Made by a program: the position numbers and the translations under genes | In this document: one piece after another, positions 34,148-43,974 of the stretch | Layout: each line of letters opens with the position of its first letter | Numbering within the stretch: the stretch's first letter is position 1 | Source of the DNA: CAWJMN01 sp963844055 | GTDB taxonomy: Bacteria > Planctomycetota > Planctomycetia > Pirellulales > Pirellulaceae | Assembly: GCA_963844055.1 (NCBI GenBank) | Contig: CAWJMN010000002.1 | Span: 868,001 to 932,000 of the forward strand | Direction of reading: 5' to 3' | Length of the DNA stretch: 64,000 nt | The notes under the pieces: generated by a model | The model's input: the letters and a program-made list of their open reading frames with translations, nothing else | What the model was told of the DNA's origin: nothing | Databases searched by the model: none

Positions 34148-37100
34148 ATGAAGTTCGCCGCCAGCCATGGATCACGTAGCGCTGCCCCCTGGAGATTTAT
34201 TCAGAGAGGACAGGTCGTGGCGGTTGCCCTAATGGGCATGGTTACCCTTGGTGGCTTTCGGCAAACCGTGCAAGAAAACCGAGCGATTGCCGAGGAAAAG
34301 CCGCCGGTCGCTGCGGAAGAACCGATGGATTCGCTTGACCGAGACTATGCCTCGGAAATGCCGCGCATTCCGGCAACGGAGCCTGATAAAGCGATCGCAA
34401 CCTTCACCGTTGCACCAGGCTTTGCGATGGAGCTGCTGGCGAGCGAACCACTCGTCACCGACCCAATCGCCCTAGCCTTTGATGAGAACCTTGGGCTGTA
34501 TGCGGTAGAAATGCGAGGCTACAGCGAGAATCGTGAGGATGACCTGAGCCGTATTCGCTATTTGCTCGATGACAACGGCGATGGCAAGTACGATCGCAGC
34601 ACCATCTTTGCCAAAGGGCTGCGCTGGCCGACGGCGATTCATTGCTGGAAAGGGGGCGTGATCGTTGCCGATGCTCCCGACCTGTTTTACTTTCGCGATA
34701 CCGATGGAGACGGCGTAGCCGATTTGAAGGAAGTGTTGTTCACTGGGTTTGGTGTGGGCAACGTCCAAGGACTGGTGAACTCGTTCCAGTGGGGGCTCGA
34801 TAACCGGATCTATGGCGCTACCAGTAGCAGCGGCGCAAGCCTGGCCCGCACCACGCCCGAGGGGAAGGTCGCCAATGAAAAGGAAGAGAAGGTCAATCTG
34901 GGTGGCCGCGACTTTGCCCTGGATGCTAAGTCGATGAATGTGCGAGCGGTCACAGGGGGCGCCCAGCATGGGCTTTCCGTGAATGATTATGGTCAACGCT
35001 TCATTTGCCATAACAGCGACCACTTAATCCAGGTGATTTTGGAAGATCGCTATGTAGCTCGCAATCCTCTTGTCGCCCTGCCCCCTGCCCGACAAAGCAT
35101 CGCGGCCGATGGACCGCAGGCCGATGTCTTTCGCACCAGCCCGGTGGAACCATGGCGCATTGTACGTACTCGTTTACGGGCCAAAAAGGTTGTTCCGGGG
35201 CTGGTTGAAGGGGGCGGACGTCCGGCCGGCTACTTCACCAGTGCGACGGGGGTCACGATCTATCGTGGGAATGCCTGGGATGCGAAGCATTTGGGGACCG
35301 CGATTGTTGGCGACGTAGGAAGCAACATCATCCATCGCAAAAAGCTGACCTCTCAAGGGATCGTTTACCGAGGAGAACGGATCGATGACAAGGCGGAGTT
35401 TGTTGCCTCTACCGACAATTGGTTTCGTCCGGTGCAGTTCGCCAACAGCCCAGACGGCAGCTTGTTCGTGTGCGACATGTACCGCGAAACCATCGAGCAT
35501 CCGGCCAGCATTCCACCGATCCTTAAGAAGCATGTCGATTTGACCAGTGGCCGCGATCGAGGCCGAATCTATCGGATTGTTCCCACCGGTTTTAAGCAAC
35601 CCCAGCTAGAAAAGCTGGGGAGCAAAAGCTCTGCGGAACTGATTCCCTTTTTGGCTCACGCCAATGGTTGGCATCGCGACACGGCCGCTCGCCTGTTGTA
35701 TGAGCGGCAAGATACTTCGGTGGCCCCCGCGCTAAAGCAAATGGTGACCGAGGGACCTACGCAACTGGCAAAGATCCATGCACTGCATGCCTTAAGTGGC
35801 CTGGGGATGCTTAATGCGGAAGTGCTGATTGTTGGCCTTCAAGCGAAAGAGGCCTGGGTTCGCGCCCATGCCATCTTGCTGGCGGAAGATTTGCCTGCGC
35901 GACTAGAGACCGAGGAATTGAAGCGAGAACTAGCCAATCGCGCCATGGACCCAGCACTAGAAGTACGATTCCAACTGGCACTTTCGGCCCCAGAGGTCCT
36001 TGAGAAACCTGTGGACGTTCTGGCGGCGATTGCATTGAAGGATCGCGATGAGCCCTATGTGCAGGCGGCAGTGCTTTCGTCCGCTCGCCACAGCATGGGA
36101 GAGTTACTTGCACGACTGGCCACGCGGGAAGACTTCCGCTCTTCTCCGCAAGGGAATCAAACGGTCTCGCAACTTGCCAAGGGGATTGCCAAACTGCCAG
36201 AACAAGAGCAAGCCAGCCTGCTCACCCTGCTAACTACCTTGATGAAAGATCCGGCAAGTGCTTCGGCCGCCACCGGGTTATGCCTGGCACTCGACTTGAC
36301 GCCTGGCTCTGCTTTGCGAACACGACTAGCTGCTGCGAGCCCCGACGTTTCGGAGCCGTTTTTGAAAAAGACGATTGAAGAGGCGCTGCAGCGGTCGGCA
36401 GATGTCAATCAACCGGAAGAGGAACGACTCAAGGCGATCCGCGCGCTGCGTCTGGGAACCCTGTTGCAAGTTGTGACCAACTTGGATGAACGATTGGTTC
36501 CTGCCGAGAGCTCTCCTATCCAGGCAGAAGCTCTTCGATCGATGGCCAGCTTTGCGGATGCCCAAGCGGCTGAACTGGTCCTGGCAAAGCTGGGATCCTT
36601 CAGCCCCAAGCTAAAAAGCCAAGCGATCGAAGCCCTGTTATCTCGGGCGAAGTGGCGCGAACTGCTGCTGCAAAAGGTGGAAAAGGGAGAACTACCAACC
36701 GGGGAAGTCTCTTCCGAGCAATGGAACCTCTTAGCGCAGGCCAGCGATGAATCGGTCAAAAAGATGGCCTTGGCCGTCTTGGCAAAACAGGTGACGCCAA
36801 GCCTGGAAGAACTGCTCAAACAGTACCAGGGTGCTACGCAAAGTGGTGCCGGAACGGCCGCCAAGGGGCAGGAAGTCTTTCGAAAGATTTGTGCAAACTG
36901 TCATCGTGTTCAAGGCCAGGGGCACGAATTGGGTCCCAATTTGGCAGCGATGCGAAACCGGGGACGAGAAGCCATTGTGCTGAATGTCTTGGCCCCGAAT
37001 CGAGAGGTCAACCCTCAGTATTTGAATTACACCGCTGTCCTGACCGATGGTCGAACCCTTCAAGGGATGCTTGCGGCCGAGACGGCAACGAGCATCACGC

Positions 37101-37255
37101 TCAAGCGGGGCGAAGGGCAAAGTGACACAATCCTACGCAGCGAGATCGAAGTGCTACGCAGCACGGGTCGCTCCTTGATGCCGGAAGGAATTGAAAAGCA
37201 AGTCGATCCGGCCAGCATGGCAGACCTTGTGGCGTATTTGATGTCGCTGCAGTAA
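34148..37255 (+). CDS. PVC-type membrane-bound dehydrogenase with cytochrome c (CxxCH) domain
   Basis: This 1035-residue exported protein has an N-terminal signal (about 20-38, VVAVALMGMVTLGG). A six-bladed propeller dehydrogenase domain follows (FTVAPGFAMELLASEPLV, PIALAFDENLGLYAVEMRGY, DDNGDGKYDRSTIFAKGL, DTDGDGVADLKEVLFTG). The middle is HEAT-like alpha repeats (about 500-880), and a C-terminal haem domain has CANCH at residues 915-919 with the distal region containing GPNLAAM. This architecture is abundant in Planctomycetes and Verrucomicrobia and is inferred to oxidise carbohydrates while passing electrons to the haem; substrates are unproven. GAGGAAG precedes the ATG by 6 bases. The ceramidase-like gene follows after 75 bases and is probably co-transcribed. 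Confidence 0.93.
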   Translation: MKFAASHGSRSAAPWRFIQRGQVVAVALMGMVTLGGFRQTVQENRAIAEEKPPVAAEEPMDSLDRDYASEMPRIPATEPDKAIATFTVAPGFAMELLASEPLVTDPIALAFDENLGLYAVEMRGYSENREDDLSRIRYLLDDNGDGKYDRSTIFAKGLRWPTAIHCWKGGVIVADAPDLFYFRDTDGDGVADLKEVLFTGFGVGNVQGLVNSFQWGLDNRIYGATSSSGASLARTTPEGKVANEKEEKVNLGGRDFALDAKSMNVRAVTGGAQHGLSVNDYGQRFICHNSDHLIQVILEDRYVARNPLVALPPARQSIAADGPQADVFRTSPVEPWRIVRTRLRAKKVVPGLVEGGGRPAGYFTSATGVTIYRGNAWDAKHLGTAIVGDVGSNIIHRKKLTSQGIVYRGERIDDKAEFVASTDNWFRPVQFANSPDGSLFVCDMYRETIEHPASIPPILKKHVDLTSGRDRGRIYRIVPTGFKQPQLEKLGSKSSAELIPFLAHANGWHRDTAARLLYERQDTSVAPALKQMVTEGPTQLAKIHALHALSGLGMLNAEVLIVGLQAKEAWVRAHAILLAEDLPARLETEELKRELANRAMDPALEVRFQLALSAPEVLEKPVDVLAAIALKDRDEPYVQAAVLSSARHSMGELLARLATREDFRSSPQGNQTVSQLAKGIAKLPEQEQASLLTLLTTLMKDPASASAATGLCLALDLTPGSALRTRLAAASPDVSEPFLKKTIEEALQRSADVNQPEEERLKAIRALRLGTLLQVVTNLDERLVPAESSPIQAEALRSMASFADAQAAELVLAKLGSFSPKLKSQAIEALLSRAKWRELLLQKVEKGELPTGEVSSEQWNLLAQASDESVKKMALAVLAKQVTPSLEELLKQYQGATQSGAGTAAKGQEVFRKICANCHRVQGQGHELGPNLAAMRNRGREAIVLNVLAPNREVNPQYLNYTAVLTDGRTLQGMLAAETATSITLKRGEGQSDTILRSEIEVLRSTGRSLMPEGIEKQVDPASMADLVAYLMSLQ

Positions 37256-37330
37256 TGAACCCCTACAGGCTTACCTGCAAAGCAGATTCATCCGCCTGGA
37301 AATTTATCGCGGTAGTAAGGACCCTTTCTA

Positions 37331-38755
37331 ATGAACAGCGTTACACTTCGTACGATCCTTGGTTGCCTGGGATTACTTCTGGGATTGCTAGTTGGACCGA
37401 CGCGTCAGGTCGAAGGGGCCGATGCGACGTTTCGTGCAGGAGCGGCAAAGATCCTCATCACTCCGGAAGTACCGATGTGGATGTCAGGATATGGCAGCCG
37501 CAACCATCCTGCTGAAGGAAAGGCAACCGAGCTATGGGCCAAGGCGTTGCTGCTTGAAGGGAAGGACCAGAAGAGGCTTTGCCTGATCACGCTTGACCTG
37601 GTGGGAATTGATAGTGGCTTGACCCAAGCGATTTGCGCCCGACTAGAAAAGAACCACGCCTTGGCACGCCACCAAATCGCCATCAATTGTTCGCATACTC
37701 ACAGTGGCCCTGTCGTTGGCAAGAACCTCGCGGCGATGACCTACCTTCGACTTGATGAAACTCAGCAGCAGTTGGTGGATCGCTATTCCCAATGGCTGGA
37801 AGACCGGGTAGTGGAGGTGGTAAAAAGTGCCAGCGAGAAGATGGTTCCCGCTGAACTGCAATTTGGCAGTGGCAAAACGAGCTTTGCCGTCAATCGGCGG
37901 ACGAACGTCGAAGCAGAGGTTCCTGCCCAACGGCAAGTGGGACGTTTGAAAGGCCCCGTCGATCATTCGGTACCGGTGCTGGCGGTTCGCAGCCCGGAGG
38001 GAAAGCTGCTCGCGGTAACCTATGGCTACGCCTGTCACGCAACGGTGGTCTCCTTTTACGATTGGTCGGGAGACTATCCCGGCTATGCCCAGATCGAACT
38101 GGACAAGGTCTTTCCGGAAGCGATCAACCTGTTTTGGGCTGGCTGCGGCGCGGACCAGAACCCGCTTCCGCGTCGATCGGTAGAGCTTTCGCAAGGATAC
38201 GGAAAACAATTGGCAGAGACCGTCCAAGATGTGCTTGCAGGTCCGATGCAAACTCTGGATGGCTCGCTTTCGTCCAGCTATGCCGAAGTCGACATCGCTT
38301 TTAGCCATATTCCCGACCAAGCCGAGCTTGAAAAGGATGCGGCCAGCAGCGACAGCTTTGTGGCAGCTCGTGCCAAACTGATGCTGCTAGGAATCCAAGA
38401 GGGAAAGCCGGTTCGCAAGAGCTATCCCTATCCGGTTGGTGTGTGGAAGCTAAATGCGACAACACCAGGGCAAGGATTGACTTGGGTCTTTTTGGGAGGT
38501 GAGGTCGTTGTGGACTTTGCGTTGCGCCTGCCCCACGATCTGCATCCCGAGCCGGTTCAAGGAACCGCCAGTGGCCCTGCAACCTGGATCGCTGGTTACT
38601 CCAACGATGTGATGGCGTATATCCCTTCACGCCGAGTTCTCACTGAAGGGGGATACGAAGGAGCGACCGCCATGATTTATTACGGCCTTCCCTCTAGTTG
38701 GGCTCCCGAGGTCGAAGACAAGATCGTGGCTGAGGTCGTACGACAAGGGAAGTAA
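37331..38755 (+). CDS. Secreted neutral ceramidase-like hydrolase
   Basis: The 474-residue protein has a signal peptide (TILGCLGLLLGLLVG, cleavage near VEGA) and the N-terminal domain of neutral/alkaline ceramidases: AGAAKILITPEVPMWMSGYG, LITLDLVGI and INCSHTHSGP, whose histidines match zinc ligands, then YACHATVVSFYDWSGDYPG and FWAGCGADQNP. True ceramidases are about 650 residues or longer and carry a C-terminal beta domain that is missing here. Planctomycetes have many such shorter versions whose substrate is unknown; an amide or ester hydrolase is likely. It follows the PVC haem gene on the same strand. The downstream region has GGCC-rich short repeats but no clear terminator. Confidence 0.85.
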   Translation: MNSVTLRTILGCLGLLLGLLVGPTRQVEGADATFRAGAAKILITPEVPMWMSGYGSRNHPAEGKATELWAKALLLEGKDQKRLCLITLDLVGIDSGLTQAICARLEKNHALARHQIAINCSHTHSGPVVGKNLAAMTYLRLDETQQQLVDRYSQWLEDRVVEVVKSASEKMVPAELQFGSGKTSFAVNRRTNVEAEVPAQRQVGRLKGPVDHSVPVLAVRSPEGKLLAVTYGYACHATVVSFYDWSGDYPGYAQIELDKVFPEAINLFWAGCGADQNPLPRRSVELSQGYGKQLAETVQDVLAGPMQTLDGSLSSSYAEVDIAFSHIPDQAELEKDAASSDSFVAARAKLMLLGIQEGKPVRKSYPYPVGVWKLNATTPGQGLTWVFLGGEVVVDFALRLPHDLHPEPVQGTASGPATWIAGYSNDVMAYIPSRRVLTEGGYEGATAMIYYGLPSSWAPEVEDKIVAEVVRQGK

Positions 38756-38830
38756 GCGTCTGGCCTTCGTCGCTAGATGGCCAGTATAGGGCCGGCTAAA
38801 TTTTCTGGCCGGCTGTGCTTCTTGGCCGGG

Positions 38831-39292
38831 CTATGCTTGCGGGGCGTCGACCACATTGGCTGGCTCAGCTTGCGCCGCAGCCTTGCCCGAGCTGGACGTG
38901 GCTAGCGCAATCAGATCGGCATAGCCCGAGAATCGGTTGGGGACCAGGCGATAGAAGTTGTGCTTTCCATCGCGTCGGCACTGAATCAGACCTGCCTGAC
39001 GAAGCAATGCCAAATGGTGGCTAACGGCAGGCTGGCTTTGTTCGAGGAGTTGGCAAAGTGTGCGGACGTTAATCTCTTCACTTTGCAGCAAGTAGTGCAG
39101 GACGCGAACTCGCGTCTCATCGGCCAGCAATTTAAAAAGTTGCACGAGGTCATGCGTGGTCTGATCATCCAGTGGCGAAACCACCGGCAATCCGTGAGAG
39201 CTTTCCGAAGCCACCTTGGCACGTGAAGACGCAACTTCACCCGTTCCCAACGCTTTGGCAGGAAGAGCAGCTGTGGTGATCATGGTTTCCAT
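38831..39292 (-). CDS. ArsR-family winged-helix regulator
   Basis: From the ATG at 39292 (METMITT) the protein has 153 residues. The ArsR core is at about 45-125: LVQLFKLLADETRVRVLHYLL, NVRTLCQLLEQSQPAVSHHLALLRQAGLI and RRDGKHNFYRL. The usual metal motif ELCVCDL is replaced by NVRTLCQLLEQS, so only one cysteine is present in the recognition helix region and metal sensing is uncertain. Low-complexity Ala/Ser tails flank the domain. It lies convergent to the ceramidase-like gene and divergent from the opp operon (about 500 bases), which it might control; that link is inference. Confidence 0.9.
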   Translation of the reverse strand: METMITTAALPAKALGTGEVASSRAKVASESSHGLPVVSPLDDQTTHDLVQLFKLLADETRVRVLHYLLQSEEINVRTLCQLLEQSQPAVSHHLALLRQAGLIQCRRDGKHNFYRLVPNRFSGYADLIALATSSSGKAAAQAEPANVVDAPQA

Positions 39293-39788
39293 CGTAGAAC
39301 CTGGCCTGCCGTATGCCAAAATACAACTTCTTACGCACGCCTTGGCAGGTGCTGCACGAAAGTGCAACGACGGCTGAGGGGCGATTACGAAAAAAGGCTG
39401 TAACTATGCAACGACAGGACCGTGCAAAAAGGTACCGACTTGGGATAAGCGTGGATTGACTTACAGGGGGCGACACAGAACGTGACGCATGGGAATTGGG
39501 TCCCTGCAGCGGCTTCTTCCACGCCCTTCATTCTATGCAGGAACCGCCTTGGCTGGAAATAGAGTCCGCCAGTTTTTCCGCAGGGAGGTCGGAATTGCCT
39601 CAAAATGCCTGCGACTTTTCCTGACAAACGGGCTCGAAAGCCAGCGGAGGGCAGCAGGTTAGAGGCGTCCAGGGATAGTTGTTCCCCTGTATCCCGTGGT
39701 CTACGATGACCTCACAGCCTGCTGACATGGCTTTGCAGTCGTTTTTGGCCGAAAATCGCACGCTCAAAATTGCAACTCTTTTTCCTAT
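39293..39788. other. Intergenic region between ArsR gene and opp operon
   Basis: No supported gene in these 496 bases. The region is a natural place for the promoter of the opp operon and for an ArsR-type operator, but no clear palindrome or promoter was identified. Confidence 0.35.
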
Positions 39789-41802
39789 ATGGTTTCGTCC
39801 GGATCATTACGAAAGTGGTTTCCTGGATTGGCAGCGCTATCGCTGCTGAGCTGCCGTCGTTTGGTCGGTTTCGTTTGGGGCCCTGCCGCCGGCAGACTTC
39901 TCTTTCGACAATGGCAATGAGGTCAAAACGATCGACCCGGCCAAGGCGACCGGCAACCCCGAAAACCGGATCATCAACGGCCTGTTTGAGGGCCTGCTAC
40001 GCAGCCTCCCTCCCGATGATTATCAGACAAAGTACGGCCCAAATGAAAACGTCCCTCTGATCACCAAGCCAGGCATGGCAGACATGCCGCAGATCTCGGA
40101 AGACGGGCGGACCTACACGTTCAACATTTTGCCCGGGCGAGTTTGGTCCGATGGATCGGAAGTTACCTCGCACGACTTCGTTTGGTCATGGCGGCGAATG
40201 CTGCATCCCGATACGGCCAGCGAATACGCCTATCAAATCACCAGCTATGTGGTTGGCGCTCAGGCCTACAATGCGATGGAGGTCAAGGCAGGTGATCCCG
40301 TAGAGATTGAACTAGGCGACCGCCGCGATCCGCTACAAAACTTCCCGCGTGGAACGATTGTGCGTGGAACCTTGAAGGAGATCCTCAAGCCCGAGCAGCC
40401 AGAGATTCCCGAGAAGGCGACCAAAAAGCAAAAGGCGAAGATCCTTGGCGACTGGCAAGACAGCTTTGCCTATCAAGTGGAAGTCGCCTCTGTCACCTCT
40501 GCTGAGCATTTGCCTGCTGGGACTTTGTCCGCCGGCGCGGAAGCGATCAAGCCTGGACAGACCCTGCTGTTTTCCAAAGTGGGCTCTGCAAATCCAAGCG
40601 GCAGTGAACCGAAGTATCAATCGTTGCACGTGCTGCCCGACTTTGAAAAGACCGTTGGGTTTTCAGCGCCAGATGACAAAACGCTGATCATCACGCTTAA
40701 ATCGCGGACGGCCTACTTCAATGACCTGGTCGCCTTTTATCCACTGTATCCCGTCAATCGCAAATGTGTGGAGAAGTACGGTACTCCGAACTGGACCAAG
40801 CCCAACAACATCGTCAGCAATGGTCCCTTTACGCTCGAACTGCGCCGCATTCGAGACCGACTGCGGATGCGCAAGAATCCGAAGTACTGGAATGCTGACG
40901 AAGTAAAACTACAAACGATTGATGCCTTTGCCATCAAGAGTGAGACGACCAGCCTCAACATGTACAAGTCGGGGCAGCTCGACTGGGCGACGGTCATGCC
41001 GGTGGCGATGATTCCCGAACTGAAAAAGGAACTGGGAAGCGAGTTCCCCAGTGCACCGATGCTAACGGTGTATATGTACCGCTTGAATGTCACGCGGCCG
41101 GGGTTAGAAAACGTCAAGGTTCGCAAGGCGTTAAATCTGGCCATCGACAAGCGTAAGATCTGTGAAATCGCCACCAAAGCGGGCGAAGTGCCAGCCGAGA
41201 CTTTGGTTCCCCCAGGCTTGGATGGATACATTGCAGCCAGCGGCGGCGAATTTAATGTTGCCGAAGCACAGCGACTACTTGCCGAGGCAGGTTATCCCGG
41301 CGGCAAAGGACTTCCCAAAATGGAGCTCCTTTACAACGACCTTGACGCCCATCGTACGATCGCAGAAATCATCCAGCAGTTTTGGCGACAGAACCTGGGG
41401 GTTGAAACCGACCTTCGCGGGCTTGAGTTTGCCGTCTCGCTCGACCTACAAAACAAGCTGCAATACGATATCGCTCGGGCCGGCTGGATTGCGGACTATC
41501 CCGACCCCAACACATTTCTCGACATGTTCACCAGCACCAGCGAACAGAACCAGACGGGCTGGAAGAATCCCCAGTTTGACGAATTGATCGACCGGGCTCG
41601 GCAAGAGCCCAATGCTGCGACTCGCCTGAAGATCTTGCAGGAGGCTGAGGCACTGCTGATGGCAGAACAACCGATCATTCCGCTGTATCACTACGTTTCC
41701 AAAAACTTGGTGAAGCCACACGTGAAAGGGTTCTTTCTTAACGTGCAAGACCTGCATCCCCTCACCATGATCTCCATTGATCCGAAGGGGGCCAAACCGT
41801 GA
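39789..41802 (+). CDS. oppA: Oligopeptide ABC transporter substrate-binding lipoprotein (one frame break near 39885)
   Basis: The mature part reads DFSFDNGNEVKTIDPAKATG and continues to the C-terminus as an OppA/DppA-type solute-binding protein (GRTYTFNILPGRVWSDG, TSHDFVWSWRRM, LAIDKRKI). In its own frame it lacks a start codon. A second frame from the ATG at 39789 gives a lipoprotein signal (GLAALSLLSC). Removing one G from GGGG at about 39878-39881 joins GFVW to ALPPADF and gives 670 residues. An internal ATG at 40075 would remove the first 95 residues and the signal. Relative to the classical protein there is an extra segment of about 110 residues (about 165-285) rich in Lys/Glu. It binds peptides in the periplasm for OppBCDF. 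Confidence 0.92.
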
Positions 41803-42728
41803 GAAACGTTGTCCTACGTTTACTGCGACAACTCGCCGGGATGGCCTTCACCCTGTGGGCGGTCTTTACGATTACGTTCCTGCTGATGTACATGGTTCCT
41901 GGTGGCCCTTTCGACAAAGAGAAGCCGATTCCGGAATCGATCAAACGGAACATGGAAGCCCGCTACGGACTGAATGACCCGCTCCATGTTCGCTACTTCC
42001 GCGAGATGGGAAACCTCCTGCGATTGGACTTTGGCCCCAGCTATACGCTGGAAGATTTCACCGTAGGTGAGATCATTGCGGCTGGGCTGCCAATTTCGGC
42101 GGCGCTGGGGCTTGTATCACTAAGTTTGGCGATTGTGGTTGGCGTCACTGCGGGGGTCATTAGCGCTGTCAAACGAGGCACTCCCTACGACGTGTCGTTG
42201 ATGGTGCTATCTACCCTGGGAATTGCCGTCCCCAACTTCGTGTTGGCGGGCCTTGCGATTATCGTGTTCGTGTTTTGGCTGAATTCCTTTCCCCCGGCAG
42301 GCTGGGGGACGGTGCGGCAGATCTTTCTGCCAGCGGCCTGTTTGGCGGCCCCTTACGCGGCCTACATTGCTCGCCTAACGCGATCGGGAATGCTGGAAGT
42401 ACTTAACTTAGACTACGTGCGAACGGCCTATGCCAAGGGCCTGCCCAGCCGTACGGTAATTTTGCGACATGCGCTGCGTGGGGCACTCCTTCCGGTGATT
42501 ACGTACCTGGGGCCTGCGACGGCCGGCATTTTGACCGGTTCGGTGGTGATCGAACAGGTTTTCAATGTGCCTGGACTCGCTTCGCACTTCATTCAGTCTG
42601 CTCTACAGCGGGACTATACCCTGGTAACAGGGCTGGTACTCGTCTTTACGTTCCTGCTCTCTTTCATGAACCTGCTGGTCGATTTGTCGTACTCGATGAT
42701 CGATCCGCGGATCAAGCCAGGAGAGTAA
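41799..42728 (+). CDS. oppB: Oligopeptide ABC transporter permease OppB
   Basis: This 309-residue membrane protein overlaps oppA by four bases (GTGA), indicating translational coupling. It has the OppB/DppB N-terminal pattern (LAGMAFTLWAVFTITFLLMY, PGGPFD), six membrane helices, and the cytoplasmic EAA loop (RTAYAKGLPSRTVILRHAL) that docks the ATPases, ending in the conserved YSMIDPRIKPGE. It forms half of the membrane channel with OppC. The start is a GTG. Length and motifs are normal for the family. Confidence 0.95.
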   Translation: MRNVVLRLLRQLAGMAFTLWAVFTITFLLMYMVPGGPFDKEKPIPESIKRNMEARYGLNDPLHVRYFREMGNLLRLDFGPSYTLEDFTVGEIIAAGLPISAALGLVSLSLAIVVGVTAGVISAVKRGTPYDVSLMVLSTLGIAVPNFVLAGLAIIVFVFWLNSFPPAGWGTVRQIFLPAACLAAPYAAYIARLTRSGMLEVLNLDYVRTAYAKGLPSRTVILRHALRGALLPVITYLGPATAGILTGSVVIEQVFNVPGLASHFIQSALQRDYTLVTGLVLVFTFLLSFMNLLVDLSYSMIDPRIKPGE

Positions 42729-42730
42729 AC

Positions 42731-43966
42731 ATGAACCCCACCTCTAGTTCCACCCTTGAAGTGATGCCAGCGGCAGAAGCAGATCGCGCACGTCTGGAAG
42801 CCTTGCTACAAGAAGCCCGGATGCAAATGGGATCTTCTCCCACGCAAGATGCTTGGCGGCGTCTGCGGCGCAATCGGCCTTCCTTTGCGGCCCTCCTGTT
42901 TTTGCTGCTCGTTGTGCTGACCGCAGTTTTTACTCCCTTGCTTCCTTTGCAGGCACCAGGCCAGCAGCGGCTTTCCAAGGAGCACCAATACCAGCCCCCC
43001 AGCCTAAAAGGTACGAAGCTGGATTTGGGGATGGACCTAAAGGCCCTGCAAGAGCTGGAGCAAGCCCAGGCCACTCTTCGCCAGCAGATCCGGCAAGCGA
43101 CAGGGGACAAACAGAAAGACCTTGCCGATCAGCTCATTACGCTCGATCGCAAACATCCGATCGCCCGCTATTGGCCGAATCTGGGGCCTGTCGCACGCTG
43201 GATGGTTCGCTTGCGGCTAAGCCTCTTTGGCACTTGGGCCATCCCTAGCCTGTGCGGAACGGATGAACTGGGACGTGATGTTTTGTCGCGCATCTTTTGG
43301 GCGTCTCGTGTTTCGCTGATCGTCGGACTGGTGGCCACCTCGGTCTCGTTAGTGATTGGTGTGGCGTATGGTGCTTCCTCCGCCTTCTTTGGCGGCTGGA
43401 CCGACCGCATCCTGATGCGGCTGGTGGATATCCTGTACTCGATCCCCTTCATCTTTGTGGTGATCTTTGCGCTGACGATTTTTTCCGCTCCGGGCGTGAA
43501 GGACAAGCTTGAGTCATTCGGCATTGATCGCATGACGCTGTTTTACGTCATGATTGGTGCCATCTTTTGGCTGACCATGGCACGCGTAGTGCGCGGACAA
43601 GTCCTATCGATGAAGCAAGAAGCCTTTGTGGATGCCGCGCGTACGATGGGAGCGAGCAGTGCTCGAATCATCTTCTATCACCTCGTTCCCAATGTGCTTG
43701 GCATCGTCGTTGTGTATCTGACGCTTACCATTCCTAGCGTGATCCTGTTTGAGTCGTTCCTGTCGTTCGTTGGGTTCGGCGTGCAGTCTCCGGATGTTTC
43801 GCTTGGACTCTTGGTGAATGAAGGGGTACGCGTGATTACGCCGATCAAGATCCACTGGTGGGTCGTGCTTTTCCCGGGACTCGTTTTGGCCACCACGCTG
43901 TTGGCCTTAAACGTGTTAGGAGATGGCCTGCGCGACGTACTCGACCCACGCCTTAAGAATCGATAG
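42731..43966 (+). CDS. oppC: Oligopeptide ABC transporter permease OppC (enlarged)
   Basis: The 411-residue protein is longer than the usual 290-310. After a cytoplasmic N-terminus and the first helix (SFAALLFLLLVVLTAVFTPL, about 55-74), a segment of about 100 residues with a charged helical stretch (LKALQELEQAQATLRQQIRQ) precedes the family motif CGTDELGRDVLSRIFW. Five further helices follow, with the EAA loop (FVDAARTMGASSARIIFYHL) and the terminal DVLDPRLKNR. The extra part would lie outside the membrane, facing the binding protein, which is itself enlarged. It begins 2 bases after oppB and ends 8 bases before oppD. Confidence 0.93.
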   Translation: MNPTSSSTLEVMPAAEADRARLEALLQEARMQMGSSPTQDAWRRLRRNRPSFAALLFLLLVVLTAVFTPLLPLQAPGQQRLSKEHQYQPPSLKGTKLDLGMDLKALQELEQAQATLRQQIRQATGDKQKDLADQLITLDRKHPIARYWPNLGPVARWMVRLRLSLFGTWAIPSLCGTDELGRDVLSRIFWASRVSLIVGLVATSVSLVIGVAYGASSAFFGGWTDRILMRLVDILYSIPFIFVVIFALTIFSAPGVKDKLESFGIDRMTLFYVMIGAIFWLTMARVVRGQVLSMKQEAFVDAARTMGASSARIIFYHLVPNVLGIVVVYLTLTIPSVILFESFLSFVGFGVQSPDVSLGLLVNEGVRVITPIKIHWWVVLFPGLVLATTLLALNVLGDGLRDVLDPRLKNR

Positions 43967-43974
43967 TTTGCACC

